Source: Corynebacterium sp. MSK041 (lineage in GTDB: Bacteria > Actinomycetota > Actinomycetes > Mycobacteriales > Mycobacteriaceae). Taken from it: a stretch of DNA of 64,000 bases. The DNA is taken from NCBI RefSeq assembly GCF_030232265.1, contig NZ_JASPJK010000010.1, positions 1 to 64,000 of the forward strand, given 5' to 3'. The notes beneath the pieces were generated by a model. The model made no database searches. It worked only from the letters and a program-made list of their open reading frames with translations, and was not told where the DNA came from. Positions 47,799 to 56,476 of this stretch are shown piece after piece; the stretch's first letter is position 1; each line of letters opens with the position of its first letter. Position numbers and translations under genes: made by a program.

Positions 47799-47815
47799 TA
47801 TTTTTGGGATTGACC
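47799..47815 (+). repeat. Right 17 bp direct repeat of the Abi cassette
   Basis: TATTTTTGGGATTGACC, exact copy of the left repeat. It lies beyond the hairpin region, so gene and leader form one unit. Confidence 0.85.
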
Positions 47816-47967
47816 AAAACCGGCGGTAAACTCAAAACCCATTCGTGCCGGATGTTCGGCCCGCGCGTTGGGAGTGCACCCCGTGCGCACCAGGTGAAGA
47901 CCCAATGGTTTTCACTTGGGTCCGGGTCCGGCGGGAACTGTACGTACAAAGAGAAGCGAGGTAACCC

Positions 47968-48069
47968 ATGGGTTCAGTGATTAAGAAGCGCCGCAAGCGT
48001 ATGTCCAAGAAGAAGCACCGCAAGATGCTGCGCCGTACGCGCGTTCAGCGTCGTAAGCTCGGCAAGTAA
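47968..48069 (+). CDS. Small ribosomal protein bS22 (AURKAIP1/COX24 type)
   Basis: A 33-residue, extremely basic protein beginning [20 protein letters not shown] and ending RRKLGK. It matches the actinobacterial bS22/Rv0500B family of ribosome-bound peptides with the AURKAIP1/COX24 domain. GAAGCGAGG is the ribosome site. Too short for ordinary gene finders but almost certainly real and highly expressed. Followed by a terminator. Confidence 0.92.
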   Translation: MGSVIKKRRKRMSKKKHRKMLRRTRVQRRKLGK

Positions 48070-48097
48070 GCCGTTGCTGGTTGCATAACCTTGGATT

Positions 48098-48128
48098 CCC
48101 GTTCACCTGGTGAAGGTGGGCGGGTTTT
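48098..48128 (+). terminator. bS22 terminator
   Basis: CCCGTTCACC pairs with GGTGGGCGGG (two G-U pairs), followed by TTTTCTTTT. Confidence 0.8.
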
Positions 48129-48160
48129 CTTTTGGTTTGGGGCCAGCCCCAGTGTCCGCG

Positions 48161-48237
48161 TGCCCTTAACTCCCCGGAATCGTGCACGGATCCCTCTAAA
48201 ACCCTAGGACTGCCCTTAAGCCCCCGGAATCGTGCAC
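48161..48237. repeat. Two direct copies of a 27-base unit, period 50
   Basis: Copies at 48161-48187 and 48211-48237 share TGCCCTTAA and CCCCGGAATCGTGCAC, differing at two bases. They lie downstream of the serB1-like gene. Function not evident. Confidence 0.75.
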
Positions 48238-48245
48238 AAAGAACC

Positions 48246-49202
48246 TTACTTCTTCCTCCGGGCGGCTTTCCACCCCTTCGCCAGGGCCACCACCCCACCG
48301 GCAACCAACAAAGGAACGAAGGCCTCGGTGAAGGCGCGACGGACCGGACGGTAGTCGCGGATGAGCCAGCCATTTTTCTCGGCGTGTTTGCGTAGTTGGC
48401 GGTCAGGGTTGATGGCTACGGGGGTGCCAACGAGGGAGAGCATGGGGATGTCGTTGACGGAATCGGAGTAGGCGGTGCACTCCTTGAGGTCTAGGCCCTG
48501 GGCTTCCGCTAGTGCTTGGACGGCGTGGGCTTTGCCGGGGCCGTGGAGGATGTCGCCGACGAGGCGGCCGGTGAATTTGCCGTCTTTTTCTTCGGCGACG
48601 GTGCCCAAGGCGCCGGTGAATTCGAGGCGTCCGGCCAGTGCTTGTCCGACTTGGACCGGGGTGGCGGAGACGAGCCACACTTGTTCGCCGGCGGCGATGT
48701 GCATGGCGGCGAGTTCGCGGGTGCCGTGGTAGGTGCGGTCCACCAGGTGGTTTTCCACGATGTCGGTGCACAGTTGCGTGAGTTCTTCCACGCTTTGCCC
48801 CTTGACCACACTGAGTGCTTTTTCCCGGCCTGAGGCCATGGCGTCGGGGAGTTCGGAGCCGAAGACGCGGTAGCGAACTTGGGCGATGAGGTAGGGGAAG
48901 ATATCCCCAAGTTTGATGTAGCGCCGTTTGAACAGTTGGTAGCCAAGGGCGATGAGGGAGTTGCCTTGGATGAGGGTGTTGTCTACGTCGAAAAAGGCGG
49001 CGGCGGTGACGTGTTGGGGGATGTCGGGGTCGGGGGTGGTGATGCGGATGCCACCGGCTTCGACGGCGGCGCGGGCGGCGGCGAGGCCGGCTTTGCGCTG
49101 ATGGTCATCGTCGATGGGCGGGAGTGCGGTGCTTTCGATGAAGCGGCGCACGTTGCCCCGCGAGTGGGACCACTGTGAGCGGGGTCCATTGATTGGGCTC
49201 AC
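48246..49202 (-). CDS. HAD-superfamily phosphatase, SerB1-like
   Basis: A 318-residue HAD-IB hydrolase corresponding in position to Rv0505c (SerB1). Motif I is FFDVDNTLIQGNS, motif II VSATPVQ, and motif III/IV AYSDSVNDIPML. An N-terminal extension of about 65 residues precedes the HAD fold, and a hydrophobic segment (FVPLLVAGGVVALA) lies at the C-terminus, so membrane attachment is possible. Whether the substrate is phosphoserine, a phosphatidyl head group or something else is not known. Confidence 0.85.
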   Translation of the reverse strand: MSPINGPRSQWSHSRGNVRRFIESTALPPIDDDHQRKAGLAAARAAVEAGGIRITTPDPDIPQHVTAAAFFDVDNTLIQGNSLIALGYQLFKRRYIKLGDIFPYLIAQVRYRVFGSELPDAMASGREKALSVVKGQSVEELTQLCTDIVENHLVDRTYHGTRELAAMHIAAGEQVWLVSATPVQVGQALAGRLEFTGALGTVAEEKDGKFTGRLVGDILHGPGKAHAVQALAEAQGLDLKECTAYSDSVNDIPMLSLVGTPVAINPDRQLRKHAEKNGWLIRDYRPVRRAFTEAFVPLLVAGGVVALAKGWKAARRKK

Positions 49203-49282
49203 GGGGTGTGTCCTTTCGGTCGTGCTGGTGGCGGTAGCCTAGTCCATCGTAGGCGCCCAACGCGTTGGAGAGGGGTTGGAAG

Positions 49283-49516
49283 GTGCTGGTTGAACTCATG
49301 GTGCGTGCGACGTGCGGTTCTTGTGAGCGTGTGGCCGCGCAGATTGAGCCGGTTGTCGCGGATGCGGGTGCGCAGTTAGTGCTTATCGACGTCGACGGGG
49401 ACCCCGAACTCGCCACCGAATTCGGCGACCGCGTTCCCGTGGTGGTCATTGATGGTGAGGAATTCGCGTGTTGGGAAGTGGATAACGCGGAGCTTGCCGC
49501 GGCACTTCAAGGGTGA
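49283..49516 (+). CDS. Glutaredoxin-like DUF836 protein
   Basis: A 77-residue thioredoxin-fold protein with redox motif RATCGSCERV (CxxC) and RVPVVVIDGEEF carrying the cis-proline. Rv0508 is the matching gene in M. tuberculosis, where it directly precedes hemA. GTG at 49283 has AGGGGTTGGAAG upstream; TTG at 49265 and ATG at 49298 are alternatives. Here the following genes hemA and hemC are missing. Confidence 0.82.
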   Translation: MLVELMVRATCGSCERVAAQIEPVVADAGAQLVLIDVDGDPELATEFGDRVPVVVIDGEEFACWEVDNAELAAALQG

Positions 49517-49697
49517 TGGTGTAGGCGCCAGTTTTTTATTTCCGGCTGCTCAATTTAAGGTGTAACTACCACATGCCGTCGGCACTGCTATTCATATGGT
49601 CCCCTGAACGCTGATTCGGAGGATCTAGCAGGCGCGACGGCTGCCCTGTGAATTTTTAGGTTCACCCAGTTTTAGCAGTCTGTTTTAGAAGAGATTT
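49517..49697 (+). other. Junction where hemA and hemC would be expected
   Basis: A 181-base non-coding stretch between the glutaredoxin-like gene and hemD. No remnant of hemA or hemC can be read. It contains TTAGGTTCACCCAG at 49656, a weak DtxR-like half-site, and GAAGAG, a possible ribosome site, just before the hemD start. Confidence 0.5.
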
Positions 49698-51452
49698 GTG
49701 TCAATGACGAGTGCCTCCACGCCCTTAGCCGCGCCCAAAAAGGCAGCTACCGCTAGTTCTGGCGACCCAGAATTGGCTGCTCTGCGGGGGAAGGTCATTT
49801 TCGTTGGCGCCGGTCCGGGCAATCCGGATCTGTTGACTATCCGTGCGCGTGACGTGCTGGAGCGCAATGCCGTTGCGGTTGTTGATCCGGATGTGTCCGC
49901 AGGCGTGCGTGATGTTGTTGGTTCGGTGCTTCCTGTCCCGGCGGAGAAGCTTGAAGCGGCTGCAGCTGCTTATGAGGAGATGTGCGCCAAGGCGAAGGAA
50001 GCCGGTGCGCGCCGTAAACCGGCTAAGCCGGCTGATCCGACGGCGGCGGAGGTGTCGGAGTGGGCGCCGGATGGGGAAGGGATCGTCGAAAAGCTTGAGG
50101 CTGCTTTGGATGAGGCGGCTGCTGCGATTGATCGCGGTGATGCGGGCGATGGTGACGTGATTCGACTTGTTGCGGGTAACCCGTTGACCCGAAATGCTGT
50201 CATGCAGGAGATTTCTGCTGTGGCGGCTGCCGGGATTGAATTCCAGGTTGTGCCGGGCATGTCGTTGCCGTCGACCGTGCCGTCCTTTGCGGGCATCGCG
50301 CTGGGGTCCACGTACACCGAGGCTGACCTGGCTAATGAGCCGATTGATTGGGATGGCCTGGCTGCCGCACCGCAGCCGCTTGTGCTTCAGGCGGAAGTTG
50401 AGCACCTGCCGGTGATCAGTGCGGAGCTCACCGCGCGGGGCTTTTCCCCGGAAACTCCGTTGACGGTCACGGTCAACGGTACGACCCGACTGCAGCGCAC
50501 GTTTGATGCGACGTTGGGCACGGTGGGCAAGCTGGATGCGGATTTGGATGGCACGCTCGTTGTCACCATCGGTACCGCGGTGGATGACCGTTCGAAGTAC
50601 TCCTGGTGGGAGAACCGCCCGCTGTACGGCTGGCGCGTGCTGGTCCCGCGTGCGAAGGAGCACGCCGGGCCGATGAACGCGCGGTTGAACTACTACGGCG
50701 CTATCCCACAGTCTGTGCCCACGATTTCTATGGAAGCGCCGCGTAACCCGGCGCAGATGGATCGCGCGATCAAGGGCATTGTTGAGGGCCGCTACCAGTG
50801 GATCGTGTTCACCTCCGTCAACGGTGTGGATGCCGTGTGGGACAAGTTTGAAGAACTCGGGCTGGATGCGCGCTCCTTTGCTGGAGTGCACCTGGCGGCA
50901 GTGGGGCAAAAAACCGCTGATGCGATTCGTGCCCGTGGCATGATCCCTGAACTGGTGCCACATCGCACGAAGCAGACCGCCCAGGGCCTGGTCGATGTCT
51001 TCCCGGATTACGTGGAAGAGATCGATCCGGTGGGCCGCGTGCTGCTCCCGCGCGCTGATATTGGTGGCGACGTTTTGGTGGAAGGCCTCAAGGAGCGCGG
51101 CTGGGAGGTGGACGATGTGGTGGCGTACCGCACCGTCCGTGCCGCCCCGCCGGCACCGGAGGTGCGCGACATGATCAAGACTGGTGGTTTTGATGCCGTG
51201 TGCTTTACCTCCGCATCCACCGTGAAGAACCTGGTGGGTATCGCCGGTAAGCCACATGCCCGCACCATCATCGCCTGCATTGGCCCTATGGCCGCGGCGG
51301 AAGCCAAGGAACAGGGCCTGCGCGTTGATGTTGTGCCGGAATCGGCTGACGTACCATCCCTGGTTGATGCGTTGGCTGAGCATGTTGCTGGACTGCGCGC
51401 CGCTGGCCAGCTGCCGCCGCCGCGCAAGAAGCGTCGCGCGCGCCGTTCTTAA
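49698..51452 (+). CDS. hemD: Uroporphyrinogen-III synthase fused to a methyltransferase-like domain (HemD)
   Basis: A 584-residue protein of the Rv0511 type. Residues 28-270 look like the SAM-dependent uroporphyrinogen methyltransferase fold (VIFVGAGPGNPDLLTIRA and VIRLVAGNPLT), and the C-terminal half is uroporphyrinogen-III synthase (WRVLVPRAKEHAG, WIVFTSVNGVDAVW, VLLPRADIGGD). A basic tail closes it. It appears complete, yet its substrate-making partners hemA, hemC and hemB are not present at the locus. GTG at 49698 or ATG at 49704. Confidence 0.9.
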   Translation: MSMTSASTPLAAPKKAATASSGDPELAALRGKVIFVGAGPGNPDLLTIRARDVLERNAVAVVDPDVSAGVRDVVGSVLPVPAEKLEAAAAAYEEMCAKAKEAGARRKPAKPADPTAAEVSEWAPDGEGIVEKLEAALDEAAAAIDRGDAGDGDVIRLVAGNPLTRNAVMQEISAVAAAGIEFQVVPGMSLPSTVPSFAGIALGSTYTEADLANEPIDWDGLAAAPQPLVLQAEVEHLPVISAELTARGFSPETPLTVTVNGTTRLQRTFDATLGTVGKLDADLDGTLVVTIGTAVDDRSKYSWWENRPLYGWRVLVPRAKEHAGPMNARLNYYGAIPQSVPTISMEAPRNPAQMDRAIKGIVEGRYQWIVFTSVNGVDAVWDKFEELGLDARSFAGVHLAAVGQKTADAIRARGMIPELVPHRTKQTAQGLVDVFPDYVEEIDPVGRVLLPRADIGGDVLVEGLKERGWEVDDVVAYRTVRAAPPAPEVRDMIKTGGFDAVCFTSASTVKNLVGIAGKPHARTIIACIGPMAAAEAKEQGLRVDVVPESADVPSLVDALAEHVAGLRAAGQLPPPRKKRRARRS

Positions 51453-51515
51453 GCCTCTAAGCTCATTTGTCAGCTCGGAGATTCCGGGACTGGAAGGATC
51501 AGTGACTTCATCACT

Positions 51516-52109
51516 ATGACCACACCTGATCGGGGCACGCCCCCAAGCCACATTGCCCCAGCTGCTGCCGAGGAGCCGGGGAAGCCGGAGGCAGTGCGCC
51601 TGTTTGTGCTCACCGCCATTGTCATGCTGTGTGGTGAGGTGATTCACCAGATGTTCTCCGTAGCTGCGGTCCTGCTGGATCCATCCGCGATGATTGAGCA
51701 GGCGAAGCAGGCTCGTCCATCCGCGGTGAAGGAGGTTGGAGATGCAAACATGATGCTGCTTGCGTACGCTTCCGTGGGCATTGCGGCGCTGTTTGCCTTA
51801 GCCATCGTGGTGGTGCTGGCTATTGCGGTGCGGGCAGTGGCTAAGCAGGCCTCTTGGGCGGAAAACGCACTGAAGTTGCTCATGGTTTTCGGCGGTTACT
51901 TCGCCCTACGCGTCATGCTGATCTTTGCAGTGCCAGTCAGTGGCAGTGCTGTACCGACACCACTGATTGCTTTAGATGGGGCGATGCAGATCATCGCGGG
52001 AGTGGCCGGCGTGTGCGCCATTGTTTTTGCCACCCAGGATGAGGTGCGCAAGTGGACAGCCAAGCCCAATACCTCAAAGGATGCGAAGACACCGCACGGC
52101 CCCAAGTGA
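51516..52109 (+). CDS. Four-span membrane protein of the hem locus (Rv0513-like position)
   Basis: A 197-residue protein with four hydrophobic segments (AVRLFVLTAIVMLCGEVI, SVGIAALFALAIVVVLAIAV, LLMVFGGYFALRVMLIFAV and IIAGVAGVCAIVFA) and polar ends. The position after hemD matches Rv0513, with hemB missing in between. No catalytic motif is visible. Unknown function. Confidence 0.8.
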   Translation: MTTPDRGTPPSHIAPAAAEEPGKPEAVRLFVLTAIVMLCGEVIHQMFSVAAVLLDPSAMIEQAKQARPSAVKEVGDANMMLLAYASVGIAALFALAIVVVLAIAVRAVAKQASWAENALKLLMVFGGYFALRVMLIFAVPVSGSAVPTPLIALDGAMQIIAGVAGVCAIVFATQDEVRKWTAKPNTSKDAKTPHGPK

Positions 52110-52129
52110 TCTGAGGCAGACTAAAGACC

Positions 52130-52660
52130 ATGGCCGGTATGTTTCCCACGATGGTGACGGATCCGAATGATCCAAACCGCAATCACAGGTCCTCAGCGTG
52201 GACAGCAGGGCAGGGCTGCCCACGCAACCTGCGTGTGGCGTTCTATCTCATCTGCACCGCGGGTGTACTGATGCTGCTCACCGCGTTCACGCTGTTGTCC
52301 AACGGATATCCCGGTGATGACGTGATCCATGATGTGAGCAAGCTCTTGGGTGATGTCGCCGACGAAGAATTTCGCCAAAGGTACATGACCAACATGCGGG
52401 TCACGGCGTGGGGCAGCATTATTCTCACGCTGTGGCTGGTGTCCGCAGCAGCGTATCTCCCCAAAGGTAGCCGTACCGCGCGCCGTTGGGCTGGTGTGGG
52501 CGTGGCTTTAACGTGTTTCTTGCACTTGGCGTCGTTTGTGGTGCAGTTAACGGCGTGGGTGTCCATGGTTGTGGTGGTTCTGCTGGTTGTGGCTATGCTT
52601 CTAGCGTTTCGTCCGGATTCAAACGCGTATGTGGATGAGATGAGTCCACGCTTCCAATGA
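52130..52660 (+). CDS. Three-span membrane protein of the hem locus (Rv0514-like position)
   Basis: A 176-residue protein with three or four hydrophobic segments, beginning LRVAFYLICTAGVLMLLTAF. A cytoplasmic N-terminus of about 30 residues is hydrophilic. It is 20 bases after the preceding membrane gene and 40 before the ATPase-like gene, so probably in one transcript. No recognised function. Confidence 0.8.
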   Translation: MAGMFPTMVTDPNDPNRNHRSSAWTAGQGCPRNLRVAFYLICTAGVLMLLTAFTLLSNGYPGDDVIHDVSKLLGDVADEEFRQRYMTNMRVTAWGSIILTLWLVSAAAYLPKGSRTARRWAGVGVALTCFLHLASFVVQLTAWVSMVVVVLLVVAMLLAFRPDSNAYVDEMSPRFQ

Positions 52661-52700
52661 AGCCAAGAATGAAGCCAAGAATAAAGAGCAAAGAGTAGCC

Positions 52701-55418
52701 ATGACCAACCCAGAGAACAACGGTGAACACCCGGACCCGGTGACGGAGTCCCATGAGCAGCTTGGCCGTTCCATCCAGGATGCGATGGATGCTGCGCGTG
52801 AGGCGGGTATTGGCGTGGAAGAAAAGCCGGGGGAGGCATCCGTTTGGTTTGCGGCGGATGTTGAGGACAGGCCACATGTGTCCTATTCCTTCGTGTTGAA
52901 GAATCTGCCACCGGCGCCGGATATTGACATGGTTGAGGCCGCGGTGGAAGAGCTCGACGGGGTGGAGTGCCGTGTGGTTCATCCGCGTAAAACGGCGTGG
53001 GTGACGGCGACGGTGGATACGAGGCCGGGGGTGATCGTCGATAAGTTTGCGGAGCTTGGCATTGAGGCTTCGTTGACTGATACGTCGATGTTCCGTTACG
53101 CGGCGGCGGTGGAAAGTGCTGAGCATTATGTGCGGCGTAAGGCAACAAAGGATGTTCCGATTCAGTTGCGTCGTCGCCGTCGTTCAGCACAGCGTTCCTT
53201 GGATCGAGCGCGGCAGGCGGGTTTCGGTCCGCGGGCGCGACGCGAGGAGGCGCAGCGGAAGAACCAGAGCAAGGACCCGGTGAAGCGGGACAGGAAAGAC
53301 GATGTTCTGTACACCGCACGTGATCTGATTACGCCGGCGCGCATGTGGGTTGCGCTGGTGCTCACTCTTCCGGTGTTGGTGCTGGCGTATGTTCAGGCGG
53401 CGCAGTTTGATGGCTGGCAGTGGATTGAGCTCGCCTTGGCCACCCCGGTAGTCACGTGGTGTGCGTTTCCTTTCCACCGTGCGCTGGCGGGTGGTGTGCG
53501 GCGCGGTATTACGGCGCTTGATGGCGCGAGTTCTGTGGCCATCATCATTGCTTATTTGTGGTCCGCCGCGGTGATTCTTCTCGCGCCGACGGGGCAGCGT
53601 GGTGGGCATTCAGGGTTCACGTGGTTTGCTACGACGTTGGGTACGGATCATGGCCCCGAGTTGTTCCTGGATGTGGCGTGCGGGATCACGTTGTTGCTGC
53701 TCATCGGCCGGAGGTATTCCATTCGTGCGCGCCGGTTGTTGATTGATGAGATGGCGGATCAATCACTCAACCCGGAGGTTGAGTACATCCGCATTAATAA
53801 AATGCGTGGGCGCGCGGAGATTGATAAGGAGCTCATCCCGGTCGCTGAGATCAACCGCGGCGATGACATTGTGGTGCATGTTGGTGAGGTCATTCCTGCT
53901 GACGGCAAGGTCATCGGTGGCAAGGCTCGTTTGAAGCAGGGGCTTATCGACGTCCACGAGCCCAACGACGTCAAAGTCGGCTCTACCGTCTATGCCGGTT
54001 CCGTGATTGAATCCGGGGAGATCAAGGTGCGTGCGCAGCGCACCGGCCATGCAACGCGCTGGTTGGTGGTGATGCAGTGGCTGCGGGATGTAGAGGTACG
54101 TCAGCGGTATGCCTCGGTCCAGTATGCCCAGAGTGCTGCACGGCTGTTGCCGGTATCTATGACCGTGGCCTTTTTCAGTTTCATTTTGTGGGGCTTGATT
54201 TCGGGCGATTACAACGCGGCTTTGCGTACTTCTTTGGCGGTTCTAGCTGGCGTCGCACCGGTGGCGTTGGCATTGTCCCCAGCGTTGGCGCTGCGGTTGG
54301 GTATTGAGTCCGCGGCGCGCAACGGTGTGTTGTTGCGTGATGGTAATACGCTGCGTTCGTTGGAGACGGTGGACACGGTTGTGTTCAACCGCGTGGGCAC
54401 CCTGGCAAAGTCCCAGATGTGTGTGGAAACGGTGACACCGGCGGAAGGGGAGAGCGAGGAGATGATCCTCCGCATCGCCGGTGCGGTGTCCATGGAATCG
54501 GACACCCCGGCCGGGCGCGCGCTGGTGCAGGGGGCACGTGAGGCGAAGACTCAGACGGACAACAATCCGGATCTACCCACGCGCTATGAATTGGTGAATG
54601 TGGCCACGGAGCCGAGCGGTGATGTGAGCGCGCGCGTGAATCTGGTGTTTGTGGATGAGGAGGGCCGTGAGACATCCACCCAGGTTGATGCCTTGTTGTG
54701 GCGGCCGGTGAATCTGTCTCACCTGCGTGGCCGTTTGGCGGTGGCTGCCACCTCGGGCGGTACCCCCGTGGTTGTGCGGTGGAAGGGCAAGGACCGTGGC
54801 GTGATCACGTTGTATGACCCGTTCAAGGACGACGCCGATGAGGCTGTGTCCCGCTTGGAGCAGATGGGCGTGGAAACGGTGATGCTCACGCGGGATACGT
54901 ACCCGGTGGCTCGTCGTTTTGCGGATTTCTTGGGTATCTCCAACGTGCTGGCGGGTATTACGAATAACCGGAAGGCCGGGGCAATCCGCAACCTTCAGGC
55001 GGCGGGGGCGGAGGTCGCTTTGGTCGGTGATGCGTCCGTACGTGATGCGCTGCGCGCAGCAACGGTGAGCATCATGTATGCGGATTCGGAGGAGCTGGAG
55101 TTTTCCCGCCGTCGCGGGCGCACGGTGTCTGCGGTGTTGTTGCGCCATGATGTGATGGCGGTGCCGCAGCTTGTGTCGCACGCCCGCAAGGTGTGTGAGG
55201 TCATTGACCGCAACTTGGCGCTGGCGTGGATCTACAACGGCCTCATGTTGGTGTGTGCGGTGGCCGGTGTCATTCCGCCGATCGCGGCAACCGTGCTCAT
55301 GCTTGGTTCTTCGCTGCTCATCGAGGGGTTGTCTATGCGCGCGCGTAGTTTCCCGAATGAGGATCGCGTGGAGCCGGAGACTATTTCTGAACTGGTCAAC
55401 GGAGAGAACAATGGCTAA
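52701..55418 (+). CDS. P1B-type ATPase-like protein with all catalytic motifs lost
   Basis: A 905-residue protein with the order of a heavy-metal P-type ATPase: HMA-like N-terminal fold (about 60-130) without CxxC, membrane helices, actuator region, helix pair, nucleotide and phosphorylation domains, and two final helices. The catalytic aspartate motif DKTGT reads NRVGT (Asn563), the metal site CPC reads APVALALSP, the actuator TGES is replaced by HEPND, TGD by TRD, GDGINDA by GDASVRDA, and the HP signature is TP. It thus cannot be phosphorylated as a pump. The open frame and length imply retention for another purpose. ATGG-overlap couples it to the next gene. Confidence 0.85.
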   Translation: MTNPENNGEHPDPVTESHEQLGRSIQDAMDAAREAGIGVEEKPGEASVWFAADVEDRPHVSYSFVLKNLPPAPDIDMVEAAVEELDGVECRVVHPRKTAWVTATVDTRPGVIVDKFAELGIEASLTDTSMFRYAAAVESAEHYVRRKATKDVPIQLRRRRRSAQRSLDRARQAGFGPRARREEAQRKNQSKDPVKRDRKDDVLYTARDLITPARMWVALVLTLPVLVLAYVQAAQFDGWQWIELALATPVVTWCAFPFHRALAGGVRRGITALDGASSVAIIIAYLWSAAVILLAPTGQRGGHSGFTWFATTLGTDHGPELFLDVACGITLLLLIGRRYSIRARRLLIDEMADQSLNPEVEYIRINKMRGRAEIDKELIPVAEINRGDDIVVHVGEVIPADGKVIGGKARLKQGLIDVHEPNDVKVGSTVYAGSVIESGEIKVRAQRTGHATRWLVVMQWLRDVEVRQRYASVQYAQSAARLLPVSMTVAFFSFILWGLISGDYNAALRTSLAVLAGVAPVALALSPALALRLGIESAARNGVLLRDGNTLRSLETVDTVVFNRVGTLAKSQMCVETVTPAEGESEEMILRIAGAVSMESDTPAGRALVQGAREAKTQTDNNPDLPTRYELVNVATEPSGDVSARVNLVFVDEEGRETSTQVDALLWRPVNLSHLRGRLAVAATSGGTPVVVRWKGKDRGVITLYDPFKDDADEAVSRLEQMGVETVMLTRDTYPVARRFADFLGISNVLAGITNNRKAGAIRNLQAAGAEVALVGDASVRDALRAATVSIMYADSEELEFSRRRGRTVSAVLLRHDVMAVPQLVSHARKVCEVIDRNLALAWIYNGLMLVCAVAGVIPPIAATVLMLGSSLLIEGLSMRARSFPNEDRVEPETISELVNGENNG

Positions 55419-56445
55419 AACAAACATCGCTGTTATCGGTGCCGGGTTGGCAGGGCTCACCGCGGCCAAGCACATTAGGGGCGCGAGCGTCGATGTGTAT
55501 GAAGCAACCGATCGCATCGGCGGCAAACTCCATACCGTCGCATTCGAAGGTGGCCCCACGGACATCGGTGCGGAATCTTTCATTCCCACCGACGTCACGC
55601 GCGCATTCGTCGAGAAGCTCGGCCTCACCGGGTCCCTCGTCGAACCCAGCGATGCGCCAACCATGCTGTGGGATGGCAAGGAGCTTTCGCTTATCGACGT
55701 CCCCCGCACCACCACCTTCCGCCACGGCCTCCAGGAGCTAACGGAGAAGCTCGCGGAGGAATCCGGTGCTGATATTTACATTGATGCGTTCATCTCCGGC
55801 ATCACGCGTGCGACGGATAAGGAAAGCGGCAAAGAGGGCTTCCGCCTCAAAGGTGGGGAAGACAAGCTGTACGACCACGTTGTCCTGGCTGTGCCGGCAC
55901 CGACCGCCGCGCTTTTGCTCAAGCAAGTGGATGCGGATGCTGCACAAGCGTTGGCGAAAGTGAAGTTGGCCAACAGGGTTGTGGTGGGCATGCGCTTTGC
56001 CACCGGCGAGGGCTTGCCAGAGGCTGCGGAGATCCGCATTGTGGACGGTGGGGACGGTGCGCAAGGCGTCCATACCGAATCTTTCGTGTTCTCTTCCCAG
56101 CGTTGGCCACATCTCGCGCAGCGCGAGGGTGCACTGGTCCGCGCAACTCTCAATGCCGAAGCGCATGCGGATGAGGATGACCTGGTGGATTGGGCCCTAG
56201 ATGACCTGACAAAGGTCACCGGCTTTGATGGCCGTGCTGCCGGACTGGAAGAAATCTACGTCCAACGCTGGTTCGGTGCCTTCCCGGAAGCCACCGATGC
56301 CAACAAGGCTGCGGCCACCGAAGCAGACGAAATGATCGCGCAGATCCCCGGTATCTCTGCAACCGGCGCATGGGTAAGCGGCCCCGGCATCCCCAATGTC
56401 ATCGCCCATGCCCGTGCGACCGCGGATGAAGTGCCCACTGCGTAG
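55411..56445 (+). CDS. HemY-like protoporphyrinogen oxidase with internal deletion
   Basis: A 344-residue FAD protein: IAVIGAGLAGLTAAKH dinucleotide motif at the start and a C-terminal VSGPGIPNVIAHARA resembling the end of HemY. Compared with HemY of about 450 residues as I remember it, roughly 100 residues between about positions 97 and 100 are missing, covering the substrate-binding domain; LSLIDVP runs straight into TTTFRHGLQELTEKL. Its ATG overlaps the upstream stop. Activity as a haem-pathway oxidase is doubtful, though a changed function is possible. Confidence 0.7.
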   Translation: MAKTNIAVIGAGLAGLTAAKHIRGASVDVYEATDRIGGKLHTVAFEGGPTDIGAESFIPTDVTRAFVEKLGLTGSLVEPSDAPTMLWDGKELSLIDVPRTTTFRHGLQELTEKLAEESGADIYIDAFISGITRATDKESGKEGFRLKGGEDKLYDHVVLAVPAPTAALLLKQVDADAAQALAKVKLANRVVVGMRFATGEGLPEAAEIRIVDGGDGAQGVHTESFVFSSQRWPHLAQREGALVRATLNAEAHADEDDLVDWALDDLTKVTGFDGRAAGLEEIYVQRWFGAFPEATDANKAAATEADEMIAQIPGISATGAWVSGPGIPNVIAHARATADEVPTA

Positions 56446-56476
56446 ATCGCTTCAACCCCGTGTAGTTTTGGGTGCC

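Noticed and set aside
49656..49674. DtxR box before hemD
   Set aside because: Only 12 of 19 positions match and the second half-site is missing; too weak to list as a regulatory site.
49725..51647. 640-residue frame antisense to hemD
   Set aside because: Arg/His-rich translation without motifs, opposite an intact gene.
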